Notes under the pieces: generated by a model | Seen by the model: only the letters and a program-made list of their open reading frames with translations | Database searches by the model: none | Told to the model about the DNA's origin: nothing | In this document: in pieces, positions 16,796 through 25,442 of the stretch | How positions within the stretch are numbered: the stretch's first letter is position 1 | How the letters are laid out: every line of letters starts with the position of its first letter | Made by a program: the position numbers and the translations under genes | NCBI RefSeq assembly: GCF_000827885.1 | Contig: NZ_JTKH01000006.1 | Coordinates: 744,001-808,000, forward strand | Reading direction: 5' to 3' | Origin: Vibrio renipiscarius | GTDB taxonomy: Bacteria; Pseudomonadota; Gammaproteobacteria; Enterobacterales; Vibrionaceae | Length of the DNA stretch: 64,000 nt

Positions 16796-17355
16796 TGGAG
16801 CTGTTTTCAATCTCATGGTTGCCCAGCGGCATTCAAACCAGTGATTGGCTAATGTCGCTGCAAAGCTTTATGGAGCAGGGCGGTCAAGTGCTCTGGTGGC
16901 TTGGTGGTGTGGTATTACTATGCTGGGTCTTGATCGTTGAACGCGTCATTTTCTTGCTTGTTCATTATCCTAAATTACGTCAAGACTGGCTGAACCAATG
17001 GCATTTACGTCAAGAGCAAAGTTCATGGTATGCCCATGCGATTCGTGAAAGCTGGATCGCTCAAGCTCACATGGCGTTATACCAGAACCTCAATATGATC
17101 AAAGTGCTGGTGGCCATTTGCCCAATGCTTGGATTGCTGGGCACGGTAACGGGCATGATCTCAGTGTTTGATGTGATGGCAACGCAAGGCAGCAGTAACC
17201 CTAAATTGATGGCCTCTGGCATTTCGTTGGCAACATTGCCAACGATGGCGGGTATGGTTGCGGCTTTAGCTGGCATGTTTGTTCATGCTCGTTTAGCAAA
17301 GGCCTGTCAGCTTCGTGAAATTAAATTAGAAAAATCATTAAGGAGTCAGCGATGA
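16795..17355 (+). CDS. exbB2: ExbB2 proton channel subunit
   Basis: 186-residue ExbB/TolQ-family inner-membrane protein that forms the proton-conducting pentamer energising TonB2. Three membrane helices lie at about 38-58, 100-125 and 140-162. The ExbB signature PMLGLLGTVTGMISVFDVMA is in the second. It overlaps the stop of ttpC by one base and the start of exbD2 by four. It carries no signal peptide or extra periplasmic domain, unlike its upstream relative TtpC. Confidence 0.93.
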   Translation: MELFSISWLPSGIQTSDWLMSLQSFMEQGGQVLWWLGGVVLLCWVLIVERVIFLLVHYPKLRQDWLNQWHLRQEQSSWYAHAIRESWIAQAHMALYQNLNMIKVLVAICPMLGLLGTVTGMISVFDVMATQGSSNPKLMASGISLATLPTMAGMVAALAGMFVHARLAKACQLREIKLEKSLRSQR

Positions 17356-17756
17356 GACTCGGTAGACGCCAACATAAACAAGAAGAGGCGCAAATCGACC
17401 TTACTTCGATGCTCGATATTGTTTTTATCATGTTGATTTTCTTTATCGTGACCAGTTCGTTTGTACGAGAGTCGGGCGTTGAAGTGAATCGCCCACAAGC
17501 GTCCAATGTCGTCAGTCAAAAAGACGCCGGCATTTTTGTTGCGGTCACATCCGGTAACGACATCTATATCGATAAGCGAATTGTCGATGTGGAACGTGTG
17601 CAAGCGACGCTAGAACACCTATTGCTAGACAAACCAGACGCCTCATTGGTCATTCAAGCTGATGAGCATGCTTATAGCGGAACGGTTGTGAAAGTGATGG
17701 ATGCCGCCAAGGGCGCGGGCGTGAAGAATATCGCATTAGCGGCGGAGAAAAAGTAG
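17352..17756 (+). CDS. exbD2: ExbD2 proton channel subunit
   Basis: 134-residue ExbD/TolR-family protein with one membrane helix (about 19-40) and a periplasmic domain. The essential proton-carrying aspartate is D22 in SMLDIVFIML. It starts by ATGA overlap with exbB2, and its TAG stop overlaps the GTG start of tonB2. Together with ExbB2 it converts the proton gradient into motion of TonB2. Confidence 0.93.
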   Translation: MRLGRRQHKQEEAQIDLTSMLDIVFIMLIFFIVTSSFVRESGVEVNRPQASNVVSQKDAGIFVAVTSGNDIYIDKRIVDVERVQATLEHLLLDKPDASLVIQADEHAYSGTVVKVMDAAKGAGVKNIALAAEKK

Positions 17757-18376
17757 TGTTGCGCGTTCTTTTTGCGTTACCCATTGCCGGTGCTATAGCG
17801 CTGGCATTGTTTAGTTTTATGGCGTGGATGGTGGATAACGGCCACCGCCGCGCACCTGAATCAAGCGAAGCCCTAAGCTTTAACATGGTGATGGTTGAAA
17901 ACGAACAAGAGACTCAACGTCGTCAGCGAACGGTGCCAGAACAACCCAAAGCACCGGAAGTGCCTGAACAAGCGCCGGTTTCTCAGGCTCAGAATCAAAC
18001 GTCGAATGTGTCGCCAATGGCGATGCAACCCATGCTCGGGCTGAGCACGACGATAGATGGCCTGGCGATCAGTGCGCCTACGTTTGGCGATTTTGGTGTG
18101 AACCAGCAAGCCATGCCTCTTTATAGAGTAGAGCCTCGTTACCCTTCAAGGGCCTTAAAGCGTGGTGCACAAGGCTATGTGGTATTGAAATTTACTATCG
18201 ACCCAACGGGGCGTCCGCAAGACATCGAAGTCTTGGATGCGAAGCCTAAACGTATGTTCGAGAAAGAGGCGGTTCGGGCGCTTCGTAAATGGAAATATCA
18301 GCCTAAAGTCGAAGACGGAAGTGCCTTGTCACAGGTTGGTCAAACGGTTCGCTTGGAGTTTAAATTAGCCAAATGA
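17756..18376 (+). CDS. tonB2: TonB2 energy transducer
   Basis: 206-residue TonB-family protein. An N-terminal membrane anchor (about 5-25) is followed by a short proline- and glutamine-rich linker (about 55-80, PEQPKAPEVPEQAPV) and a TonB C-terminal domain (about 115-205) with the hallmark YP motif in PRYPSRAL. It reaches across the periplasm to the TonB boxes of receptors such as the one at 12339. The linker is short compared with TonB1-type proteins, as is usual for vibrio TonB2. A GTG start overlaps the exbD2 stop by one base. Confidence 0.93.
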   Translation: MLRVLFALPIAGAIALALFSFMAWMVDNGHRRAPESSEALSFNMVMVENEQETQRRQRTVPEQPKAPEVPEQAPVSQAQNQTSNVSPMAMQPMLGLSTTIDGLAISAPTFGDFGVNQQAMPLYRVEPRYPSRALKRGAQGYVVLKFTIDPTGRPQDIEVLDAKPKRMFEKEAVRALRKWKYQPKVEDGSALSQVGQTVRLEFKLAK

Positions 18377-19548
18377 TAATTCGTAATTTTCTAGTCGCGG
18401 TGTTGTGTTGTGTATCAATGGCCGCAGGCGCCGCTGAGCTTAGTCAGTACACCGCTATTCGTGTTCAAAAAGCGAATCAATTAGCTCAAGACGAAAAGTT
18501 TCTTGAAGCGATTGAAGCGTTGCAAAAAATTGATACCTCAAAAGCGTATGATCAAGCTTTTGTCGCACGTATGCTCGGTGTGTTTTATTGGCAAAATGAG
18601 CAGATAAAGCCCGCAATTAAACATCTAACGCTGGCCGTCAAAAGCCAACAGCTGGAAGATGAGCAAGGCTGGGTGACGCAAAAAATGCTGGCGGATTTAT
18701 TACTCAGTGATCAACAGTTTTCTGCCGCACTGCCGCATTACTATCAACTTGTAGAACAAGTGCCAGCGACTCAAAAAGAAGACCAAGTTTGGTTGAGAAT
18801 TGCACAAGCTCACTATCAGATTGAACAGTGGAAATCGGTCATTCCAGCAACGGATAAATACCGCCATTTTCAAACCAAAGATGAGTTACAACCTCTCTCG
18901 CTAAAATTGGGTGCACAGCTGCAATTGAAACGCTGGAATGACGCGATTCCTACGCTGGAAAAGCTGGTGACATTGCAGCCAGAAAAAGTGAACTGGTGGC
19001 GTCAACTCGTGAGCTTACAATTGCAGCAGGGGCAAAATAAGCAAGCGCTTAGCACGCTCGCGTTAGCAAAAGGTCAGGGAGTGGCACTGTCACAAAAAGA
19101 CCGTATTTTGCTTGCACAACTATACGCGCAAAGTGGCATCCCTGAACGCGCTGCAATTGAGATATCTCAATTAGAAGGGGCAAACGCGGATGTGGATTTA
19201 GTCGTTTCACAAGCAAGTTATTGGCAACAAGCTCGTGAATGGAGCAAAGCCACTAAGCAGTGGCAATTAGCCGCAAAGCATGATCGAAAATACCACTGGA
19301 ATGTCGCTCAACTGATGGTTCAAGAGGGGCAATATCAACAAGCTCTTGAGGTGTTAGAACATGTGCAAGGTCGTGAAGTCGATGTCGCATTAGCGAAAAC
19401 CCGTGCGTATTACAAGCTGGATCAATTCGAGCAGGCCCTTATTCATGCGAAACAAGCCAATCATATTGAGCCCTCGAAGCAGTCGAGAAGTTGGATCAAA
19501 TACCTAACGCAATTGCGTCGAGCTGAACAAGCAACAAAAGCGGTGTAA
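18373..19548 (+). CDS. TPR-repeat protein of the TonB2 operon
   Basis: 391-residue protein with a signal-like N-terminus (about 1-20) and tetratricopeptide-like helical repeats through most of its length (for example FLEAIEALQKI, FSAALPHYYQLV, YQQALEVLEHV). It would be periplasmic and serve as a protein-protein scaffold. It overlaps tonB2 by ATGA and is the last gene of the operon, as in other vibrios. No enzymatic motif is visible, and its exact role in TonB2 function is unknown. Confidence 0.85.
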   Translation: MIIRNFLVAVLCCVSMAAGAAELSQYTAIRVQKANQLAQDEKFLEAIEALQKIDTSKAYDQAFVARMLGVFYWQNEQIKPAIKHLTLAVKSQQLEDEQGWVTQKMLADLLLSDQQFSAALPHYYQLVEQVPATQKEDQVWLRIAQAHYQIEQWKSVIPATDKYRHFQTKDELQPLSLKLGAQLQLKRWNDAIPTLEKLVTLQPEKVNWWRQLVSLQLQQGQNKQALSTLALAKGQGVALSQKDRILLAQLYAQSGIPERAAIEISQLEGANADVDLVVSQASYWQQAREWSKATKQWQLAAKHDRKYHWNVAQLMVQEGQYQQALEVLEHVQGREVDVALAKTRAYYKLDQFEQALIHAKQANHIEPSKQSRSWIKYLTQLRRAEQATKAV

Positions 19549-19568
19549 TCGGCATTATAAATAGAAAT

Positions 19569-19588
19569 GGAGCATTTGCTCCCTTTTT
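19569..19588 (+). terminator. terminator of the TonB2 operon
   Basis: GGAGC-ATTT-GCTCC hairpin followed by C and five T residues, 20 bp after the last stop. Confidence 0.8.
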
Positions 19589-19744
19589 GCTATTCAATGT
19601 TTATATCCAATATTTGAATGGGGTCGGTGATAACTACAAAGAATGCTACACAGGCTGAGGCGTGTTCATGCAGGCGATCGAACGGAAGTCGATACAGGGG
19701 TTGATATGGATGTCGATATGGATGACGGGTCTCTGTTTTAGTCG

Positions 19745-20656
19745 TTAGTCACTGATGGTATTGCGCTTTTCAATCGCGCGGAAAAAGAGAGACAAACCTA
19801 AGCACAGAATAAAGTAAATCAAACCCACAATTAGCCAAATCTCAAAAATATAACCCGATGAATTGGCCATCTCTGTGCCAACAAAGGTCATCTCTTGAAT
19901 CGAAATCAACGATACGATCGACGTATCCTTTACCAATGAGATGGTTTGTCCCGCCAAAGCCGGTGTGATGGATTTCATCACTTGTGGCGTAATCACGTAG
20001 CGATATTTCGACCAACGCGACATGCCAAGTGAATCTGCCGCTTCCCATTGTCCTTGGGGAATACCTTGCAAACCTGCTCGAATGATTTCACCGATATAGG
20101 CGGAAGAAAGCAGGCCAATGCATAGCACTCCAGAGGCGAGGTTTTCCCATAAATTGCTTGGTCCAAAGAGAAACGATTGCAGTGCGTTAGGTTGGCCGGT
20201 GTAATTACGCAGTACCGCTTCTAAACCAAGCAATGGGATCAGTTGGTTTGAAATAAAGAAATAAAAGATAAAAATAAAAACCAGCGGCGGAATATTGCGC
20301 ACTAATTGAATAAAGGTGTTTGCTGGCATGCGCAACCAAGGCGAAGAAGAAAACTTTGCTAGACCCAGTGCAACGCCCACAACGAGTGCGAAGGCAAGCC
20401 CCCATAAACTGAGGCGTAAAGTTGAGATTAGCCCTTGGAAAAAATAGGGCAGGCTGCCATCTGCACGCGGCGTAAAGAGCAGTGATAGTGCGTCATCCCA
20501 ATGCCATATATAGTTAACCCCAATGGTTGAACGATGATAAAGCCAGGTAAACAGCGTTAAACAGAGCGCGAGCAAAATCCAATCCATGGGCTTAAAACGC
20601 CAGGGCGATCTAGAGACAGGGTTTAGATTAGATTGGATAGGGACTTGCTGGCTCAC
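19745..20656 (-). CDS. amino-acid ABC transporter permease (second)
   Basis: 303-residue permease of the HisMQ/GlnP family, the fourth gene of a polar amino-acid uptake operon. Several membrane helices are preceded by an N-terminal extension of about 25 residues. The EAA loop that docks to the ATPase is at GQWEAADSLGMSRWSKYRYV. It pairs with the other permease at 21580 to form a heterodimer. It begins 92 bp downstream of the binding-protein gene and shares strand and spacing with the rest of the operon. Confidence 0.92.
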   Translation of the reverse strand: MSQQVPIQSNLNPVSRSPWRFKPMDWILLALCLTLFTWLYHRSTIGVNYIWHWDDALSLLFTPRADGSLPYFFQGLISTLRLSLWGLAFALVVGVALGLAKFSSSPWLRMPANTFIQLVRNIPPLVFIFIFYFFISNQLIPLLGLEAVLRNYTGQPNALQSFLFGPSNLWENLASGVLCIGLLSSAYIGEIIRAGLQGIPQGQWEAADSLGMSRWSKYRYVITPQVMKSITPALAGQTISLVKDTSIVSLISIQEMTFVGTEMANSSGYIFEIWLIVGLIYFILCLGLSLFFRAIEKRNTISD

Positions 20657-20748
20657 AGGTTAGCTCCACGCTAGTGAGTCGCCGTTTAAGCCTTAAGCTC
20701 TAAGAGCTAAGCTCAAACGGCAACAATGTTTTTAAGGGACGGGTTCTA

Positions 20749-21570
20749 CTATTGGCCTTGTGCGATCTGATCTTGCCAATCTAAGCTAGAGAACCAATAT
20801 TCGTAACGCTCTTTTAACCAACCATCTTGAGTGCGTTGTTCAATCCATTGATCGAAAAAGGCTTTTTTATCTTCTTCACCTAGGCGGACAGCAAAGGCTT
20901 CGTTGCCTTGTGATAAACGCTCGCTAAACGGTAGAAAAAGCGTATTCGCGTGTTTAATCGCTTCATGTTCAGGTTTTGGGCTGGAAGCAATAACCGCATG
21001 GGCGTTGCCATTCAGCACTTCTTGGAAGGCTTGTGCCTCATCATCAAATTGTAAAATCTTGGCTTTAGGGAAGGTTTCACGAGCAACCTGTACTGTGTAA
21101 GCTCCGCGTCGAGCGGCGATTTTAATGCGTCGTGAGTCAAAATCTGAAAACTCGCTAAACCCTTCGGCTAACTCTTTATTTGCTGCTACTTGAACACCAG
21201 AATGAGAGTAAGGTTGCGTAAACAGGACACTCTCAGAACGCTCTGGTGTTATCGACATTCCGCCAATAATCACATCGAATTTGTTGGCCAATAGTGCCGG
21301 AATAATGCCGTCCCAAGCGGTCGGTACAAATTCAACTTTCCAACCAGAATCTGCCGCGAGTCGCTGAGCAACGTCAACCTCGAAACCGATCAATTCGCCT
21401 TGCTTGTTACGCATAGCCCAAGGGACAAATGTCGACATACCCACGCGTAATGTACCGCGGTCGTTGATGGCCTCAAGGTTTGAACTTGTTTGTTCTTTCG
21501 CGCTTAATGCACTAGGAAGAGCGATAGCGAGCCCTAATAATGCAGTGATGGTTGTTTTGAATAACTTCAT
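20749..21570 (-). CDS. amino-acid ABC transporter substrate-binding protein
   Basis: 273-residue family 3 solute-binding protein with a signal peptide (cleavage near residue 23, ALSA). LRVGMSTFVPWAMRNKQGELIGFEVDV is the classic N-lobe opening, and GGMSITPERSESVLFTQPY the ligand-site region. It lies between the two permease genes. Resemblance is to glutamine, arginine or other polar amino-acid binders, and the ligand is not predictable with confidence. The mature protein lacks a lipobox, as expected for a soluble periplasmic protein. Confidence 0.92.
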   Translation of the reverse strand: MKLFKTTITALLGLAIALPSALSAKEQTSSNLEAINDRGTLRVGMSTFVPWAMRNKQGELIGFEVDVAQRLAADSGWKVEFVPTAWDGIIPALLANKFDVIIGGMSITPERSESVLFTQPYSHSGVQVAANKELAEGFSEFSDFDSRRIKIAARRGAYTVQVARETFPKAKILQFDDEAQAFQEVLNGNAHAVIASSPKPEHEAIKHANTLFLPFSERLSQGNEAFAVRLGEEDKKAFFDQWIEQRTQDGWLKERYEYWFSSLDWQDQIAQGQ

Positions 21571-21579
21571 GACATTTCC

Positions 21580-22377
21580 TTATATTTTACGCCAACTGGC
21601 TCCTAGTCTGCTTTCTAACCATGCGGATAGTCCAGAAAGAGATAATGTTAAAACAAGATAGATTGCGGCGACTGAAAACCAAATTTCAAATGGCATCGCG
21701 GTTTCAGAGACAATATTTCTTGCTTCGGTTGTTAAATCGAAAATCGCCATAACACTAACAATGGATGAATTTTTGATTAAAGAGACAACTTCATTGGTTA
21801 GTGGGGGTAAGGTCCGCTGTATGACTTGCGGCAATATAACGTCTTTATAGGTGCTATAAGAGGACAATCCTAGCGTTTTTGCCGCTTCAAATTGGCCTTT
21901 TGGCACTCCGTTTAGACCGGCTCTAAGAATTTCAGCGGTGTAGGCACCTTGAAACAATGAAAGCGCGAGGACGGCCGTGCTAAATCGGTCTAAGCCGATC
22001 ACAGGGCCAAAGACGAAATAGAGTAAATAGATTTGCACGAGTAGAGGCGTATTACGAATCAGCTCTATGTAGCAAGTCGCGATAACGCGGCCCATAATGG
22101 AGTCGCTTAATCGCAGAAGCGCGGTTGTTAACCCAATAATGAGCGTAAAAACAAGACTGATGGCGGATATTTTAATCGTGACGATCAGACCTTCAATTAA
22201 TTCTGCAGGCCACCATTCTCCCTCATCATAAAAGACAATGTAGTCGGGCACACGATGCCATTGCCATTGATACCCCATGGCTTGCGCGCCAGAATCTAAT
22301 AGCCAGACGATGGCTAAGGTGATCAGAGCCATTTGCCCGATTGCCTGTATGACAGGCTTGATGATTCTATAGATCAT
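21580..22377 (-). CDS. amino-acid ABC transporter permease (first)
   Basis: 265-residue HisMQ-family permease with an EAA loop at GQFEAAKTLGLSSYSTYKDV. Its start codon directly abuts the stop of the ATPase gene, and it ends 9 bp before the binding-protein start. It forms the channel with the permease at 19745. The WYxxxW-type periplasmic N-terminal loop (about 40-60) is rich in tryptophan. Confidence 0.92.
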   Translation of the reverse strand: MIYRIIKPVIQAIGQMALITLAIVWLLDSGAQAMGYQWQWHRVPDYIVFYDEGEWWPAELIEGLIVTIKISAISLVFTLIIGLTTALLRLSDSIMGRVIATCYIELIRNTPLLVQIYLLYFVFGPVIGLDRFSTAVLALSLFQGAYTAEILRAGLNGVPKGQFEAAKTLGLSSYSTYKDVILPQVIQRTLPPLTNEVVSLIKNSSIVSVMAIFDLTTEARNIVSETAMPFEIWFSVAAIYLVLTLSLSGLSAWLESRLGASWRKI

Positions 22378-23109
22378 TTAGTAGCTTAGAATTTGGTTTA
22401 AGAACGTTTGCGTTCGTGGATGCTGCGGGTTTTCAAACAGATCAATAGGGGTATTGATCTCAACAATTTCACCTTCATCCATAAACACCACCCGATTGGC
22501 CACTTTTTTTGCAAACCCCATCTCATGAGTCACACAGATCATTGTCATCCCGCTTTGTGCCAGTTCAACCATGACATCGAGTACTTCGTTGATCATTTCT
22601 GGATCAAGTGCCGACGTCGGTTCATCAAATAGTAAAAGGTCAGGTTCCATGCATAAAGAGCGGGCAATCGCGACTCGCTGCTGCTGACCACCAGAGAGCT
22701 GAACAGGGTATTTATCGGCCTGCTCTTCAATGTTTACGCGCTTGAGGTATTTTAAAGCACGTTGCTCGGCATCCACCTTAGACAATTTAAGGGTACGCAT
22801 TGGCGACAGCGTTAGGTTTTCAAGAACCGTTAAATGTGGAAACAAATGAAAGTGCTGGAAGACCATGCCAATTCTGCCTGGTTTTATTCCTTTACTATTG
22901 GGGGATTGGTTAAATACACGGATATCACCTTGTTGGTATTGCTCAAGGTTATTGATACAGCGAATTAACGTCGATTTTCCGGAACCTGAAGGTCCGCAAA
23001 CCACCATGATTTCGCCACTTTCAACGCTTAATCTGATATTTTTTAATGCTTGAAAATCGCCGAACCATTTGTTTACGTTGTTAAATTCAATGATGGGGGT
23101 GTTGGTCAT
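22378..23109 (-). CDS. amino-acid ABC transporter ATP-binding protein
   Basis: 243-residue ABC ATPase of the GlnQ/HisP type. Walker [10 protein letters not shown], signature [15 protein letters not shown], Walker [14 protein letters not shown] and the switch histidine (THEMGF) are all intact. It is the first gene of a four-gene operon with two permeases and a binding protein. The frame is open to a GTG at 23118, but the ATG at 23109 gives the usual family N-terminus. A symmetrical 8-bp dyad lies immediately upstream. Confidence 0.93.
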   Translation of the reverse strand: MTNTPIIEFNNVNKWFGDFQALKNIRLSVESGEIMVVCGPSGSGKSTLIRCINNLEQYQQGDIRVFNQSPNSKGIKPGRIGMVFQHFHLFPHLTVLENLTLSPMRTLKLSKVDAEQRALKYLKRVNIEEQADKYPVQLSGGQQQRVAIARSLCMEPDLLLFDEPTSALDPEMINEVLDVMVELAQSGMTMICVTHEMGFAKKVANRVVFMDEGEIVEINTPIDLFENPQHPRTQTFLNQILSY

Positions 23110-23118
23110 CAAAGCCAC

Positions 23119-23441
23119 ATTTATCGTTGTTATTTGTATAAGACAATAACAATTAATTAACGCTTTTGCACTGTCTAATACTATGAAAACTAATGAATGT
23201 GGCGATTTGTAGGGGAGGTTTAGGCGACGGCATCAGATGAGCGCGTACTTGAGCAGGTGTTTAGGCATCCTAATGCTGGTTTTTTCATCAATGGTAACCG
23301 GTTAAAGTGTTTTGCATGATTGCCCAAAAAGGAAGAATGTGCGGTGTCGTGAACGTTTTTCTCCAATAATTTGTTTAATCAGGCGCAGTTTCACTCGGCT
23401 ACAGCGATTAATCTTTTGAGCGTGGGCGTTTACAGTTAGAA
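23119..23441. other. intergenic control region of the ABC importer and DUF2726 gene
   Basis: 323 bp between divergent genes. At 23127-23152, TTGTTATT and AATAACAA form an 8-bp dyad with a 10-nt centre, right upstream of the ATPase gene. At 23295-23304 lies the palindrome TAACCGGTTA. Both are candidate operators, but I cannot assign a regulator to either. Nothing else was recognised. Confidence 0.4.
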
Positions 23442-23480
23442 TTGCTCAGTCAAACGAAACGTTGGAGCTTGTGGCGTCCC

Positions 23481-24137
23481 ATGGAATATATTGCAGTTGT
23501 TGTGTTGCTGTTTATTGGTTTTTATCTCTTTGTTCAAAAGCGCTATTTGAATCAAGACGATCTGAAAGACAGTACCTATAAAAAAAATGGGCCATTACTG
23601 AACAGCAAAGAGTCGGCGTTTTATGCGGCTTTAATGACCGCAGTCGGCGATCATGGTGTTGTCATGTCAAAAGTGGTGATGTCAAAAGTGGTCGTGCCGA
23701 AAGCAAGCGACAAAAAGGGATGGTTTATTGCAAATAATCGGATAGCGAAAAGTTACTTTGATTATGTTGTTTGCGATCCACGTAGTTTGGAAGTGCGAGT
23801 GGCGATAGAACTCGATGATGGAAACCCTTTAAACAAAGGCAAAATTGAACGCCAAAAACTATTGATGCACGTTTGTAAATCGGCGGGAATTCCTTTAATT
23901 GGAACAAGCGTAAAACACAGCTATCAAGTTGGAAGATTGCGACGTTTACTCGCCACCCATATTGACCTCATTGAACCTGAAAAAGAAGTGCGATTCTGTA
24001 AGCGCTGCGGCAGTCCGATGGTTATTAAAACCGCGACACAGGGCGATTTTAAGGGACGCCGATTCTTTACTTGTAGCCGCCAACCACATTGTACATATAC
24101 AGAAAACTACAACATTGTGTTTGAAGATAGCGAATAA
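23481..24137 (+). CDS. DUF2726 protein with C-terminal zinc ribbon
   Basis: 218-residue membrane-anchored protein. An N-terminal helix (about 3-19) is followed by a DUF2726 domain (about 50-160), a restriction-endonuclease-like fold family of unknown biological role with the D-x-V-x(n)-ELDD pattern here (DYVVCDPRS... VAIELDDGNP). A zinc ribbon of the topoisomerase C-terminal type follows, with four cysteines in CKRC and CSRQPHC. The frame extends upstream to a TTG at 23442, but this has no ribosome site; the ATG chosen follows a GGAG at a rather long 14 nt. Residues VVMSK are duplicated by a 15-bp tandem repeat. Confidence 0.75.
   Translation: MEYIAVVVLLFIGFYLFVQKRYLNQDDLKDSTYKKNGPLLNSKESAFYAALMTAVGDHGVVMSKVVMSKVVVPKASDKKGWFIANNRIAKSYFDYVVCDPRSLEVRVAIELDDGNPLNKGKIERQKLLMHVCKSAGIPLIGTSVKHSYQVGRLRRLLATHIDLIEPEKEVRFCKRCGSPMVIKTATQGDFKGRRFFTCSRQPHCTYTENYNIVFEDSE
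23661..23690 (+). repeat. 15-bp in-frame tandem duplication in the DUF2726 gene
   Basis: GTCATGTCAAAAGTG (23661-23675) is followed by GTGATGTCAAAAGTG (23676-23690), one mismatch. It doubles the peptide VMSKV inside the variable loop before the DUF2726 core. Confidence 0.88.
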
Positions 24138-24161
24138 CGATGATCAATGTTCATCGTTATT
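24133..24161. terminator. possible bidirectional terminator between convergent genes
   Basis: AATAACGATGA (24133-24143) and TCATCGTTATT (24151-24161) form a perfect 11-bp stem with a 7-nt loop. It overlaps the stop codons of both convergent genes. T-runs are absent, so termination efficiency is uncertain. Confidence 0.5.
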
Positions 24162-25194
24162 AAGAGATCATTTGTTCTGTACTGATATTCACCATGACTT
24201 GGTTGCGGCCATTTTTTTTTGCTTTATAAAGTTCAACATCGGCCATTTGCAGTACACTTTCTAGCTTGTCTTGAGCGGTGTATTGATAGACACCAATGCT
24301 TGCTGTGAGTGAAATGGCTTTCTCTATCGGTGAAAAGTTGAATTCAGCAATGGCTTTTCTGATCCGTTCTGCTTTTTCAATGGCTTTTTCTTTCCCCGTA
24401 TCTTTTAACGTAATGCAGAACTCTTCACCGCCAATTCGGTACACGGCGTGCTCACCGCTGTAGGTGTCGATCAGATTTGCGGCCTGTATTAATACTTTAT
24501 CTCCGACATCATGCCCATGCTGATCGTTCACACTCTTGAAAAAATCCAGATCGAGTATCAACAGCGACATCGGGTGCTGCTTGGTTTCGGTTCGATTGGC
24601 GCCAAAGTGATGTACTAATGCATGGCGATTGTAAACACCGGTCAGCGAATCTCGAGACGCTAATTGCCCAAGAGATTGATCAGAAGAGTTTCTTTTGACT
24701 TCGATCGTGTGTGTGATTGCCCAGATGCAAAGGTAACAAAGCAAAAAGTTCATCGAAATATAGGTATTTACTTCGTCATTAATTTGTTGGGCTCTGTATA
24801 GCGTCGCCATCGAGGTGAAAATCAAACCAATCAATGTCGCGAGTGACCCGTGTTTGCGGCCCAAAACTAAGTAGAACATGAGCGGAAAAACCGTCGCCCA
24901 TATAAAAGCACCATGGTAGGTCTGTGAGTATGAAGTATTAATCGTAACGACGATGATCCATGTGTAGCAATAGAGAGTGCTCAGCCACTTGGAATAGTAG
25001 TTGCGGTAGGTATAAAAGCACATCAACGCTGAAAAAAAGCCAAAGAGAACTTCGAGCGAAATAAGGAGTATTGGTTGATGTAACGTTAAGTTTAAAAACG
25101 TTATTACGATTGAGGCGCCAGCTAAAATGAAACTTAACCAAAGCAATACCGCGCGTCTTAAATATCTCGCGGTATTAAATAGATCCTCTTCCAT
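24160..25194 (-). CDS. membrane diguanylate cyclase (GGDEF)
   Basis: 344-residue protein with about six N-terminal membrane helices (20-165) and a C-terminal GGDEF domain (about 180-335). The catalytic signature is RIGGEEF, preceded by DLDFFKSVNDQHGHDVGD, so it should make c-di-GMP. The allosteric I-site RxxD five residues before the signature is replaced by SGEH, so product inhibition at that site is unlikely. The membrane region carries no recognised sensor name. It is monocistronic. Confidence 0.9.
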   Translation of the reverse strand: MEEDLFNTARYLRRAVLLWLSFILAGASIVITFLNLTLHQPILLISLEVLFGFFSALMCFYTYRNYYSKWLSTLYCYTWIIVVTINTSYSQTYHGAFIWATVFPLMFYLVLGRKHGSLATLIGLIFTSMATLYRAQQINDEVNTYISMNFLLCYLCIWAITHTIEVKRNSSDQSLGQLASRDSLTGVYNRHALVHHFGANRTETKQHPMSLLILDLDFFKSVNDQHGHDVGDKVLIQAANLIDTYSGEHAVYRIGGEEFCITLKDTGKEKAIEKAERIRKAIAEFNFSPIEKAISLTASIGVYQYTAQDKLESVLQMADVELYKAKKNGRNQVMVNISTEQMIS

Positions 25195-25442
25195 GCTGAA
25201 TTGCCCTCGCCGCGAATATGCTCACATTTTAATACAACTAATCATATTCTTTTGGCGGAGGTTATCAATACAATTTCTGAACTAGTATCACACTTTTAGT
25301 AAAATAAATGTCGTATGACGTCTTATATATAAGATTAGCCTTAACTTGGCGCCATTTATCTAAAAGTTAAATGAATGGATGTAGCATTTTATTGTTGTTA
25401 AGTTAACATATTATTTACAAATATAATTCACTTTAAGACAGG

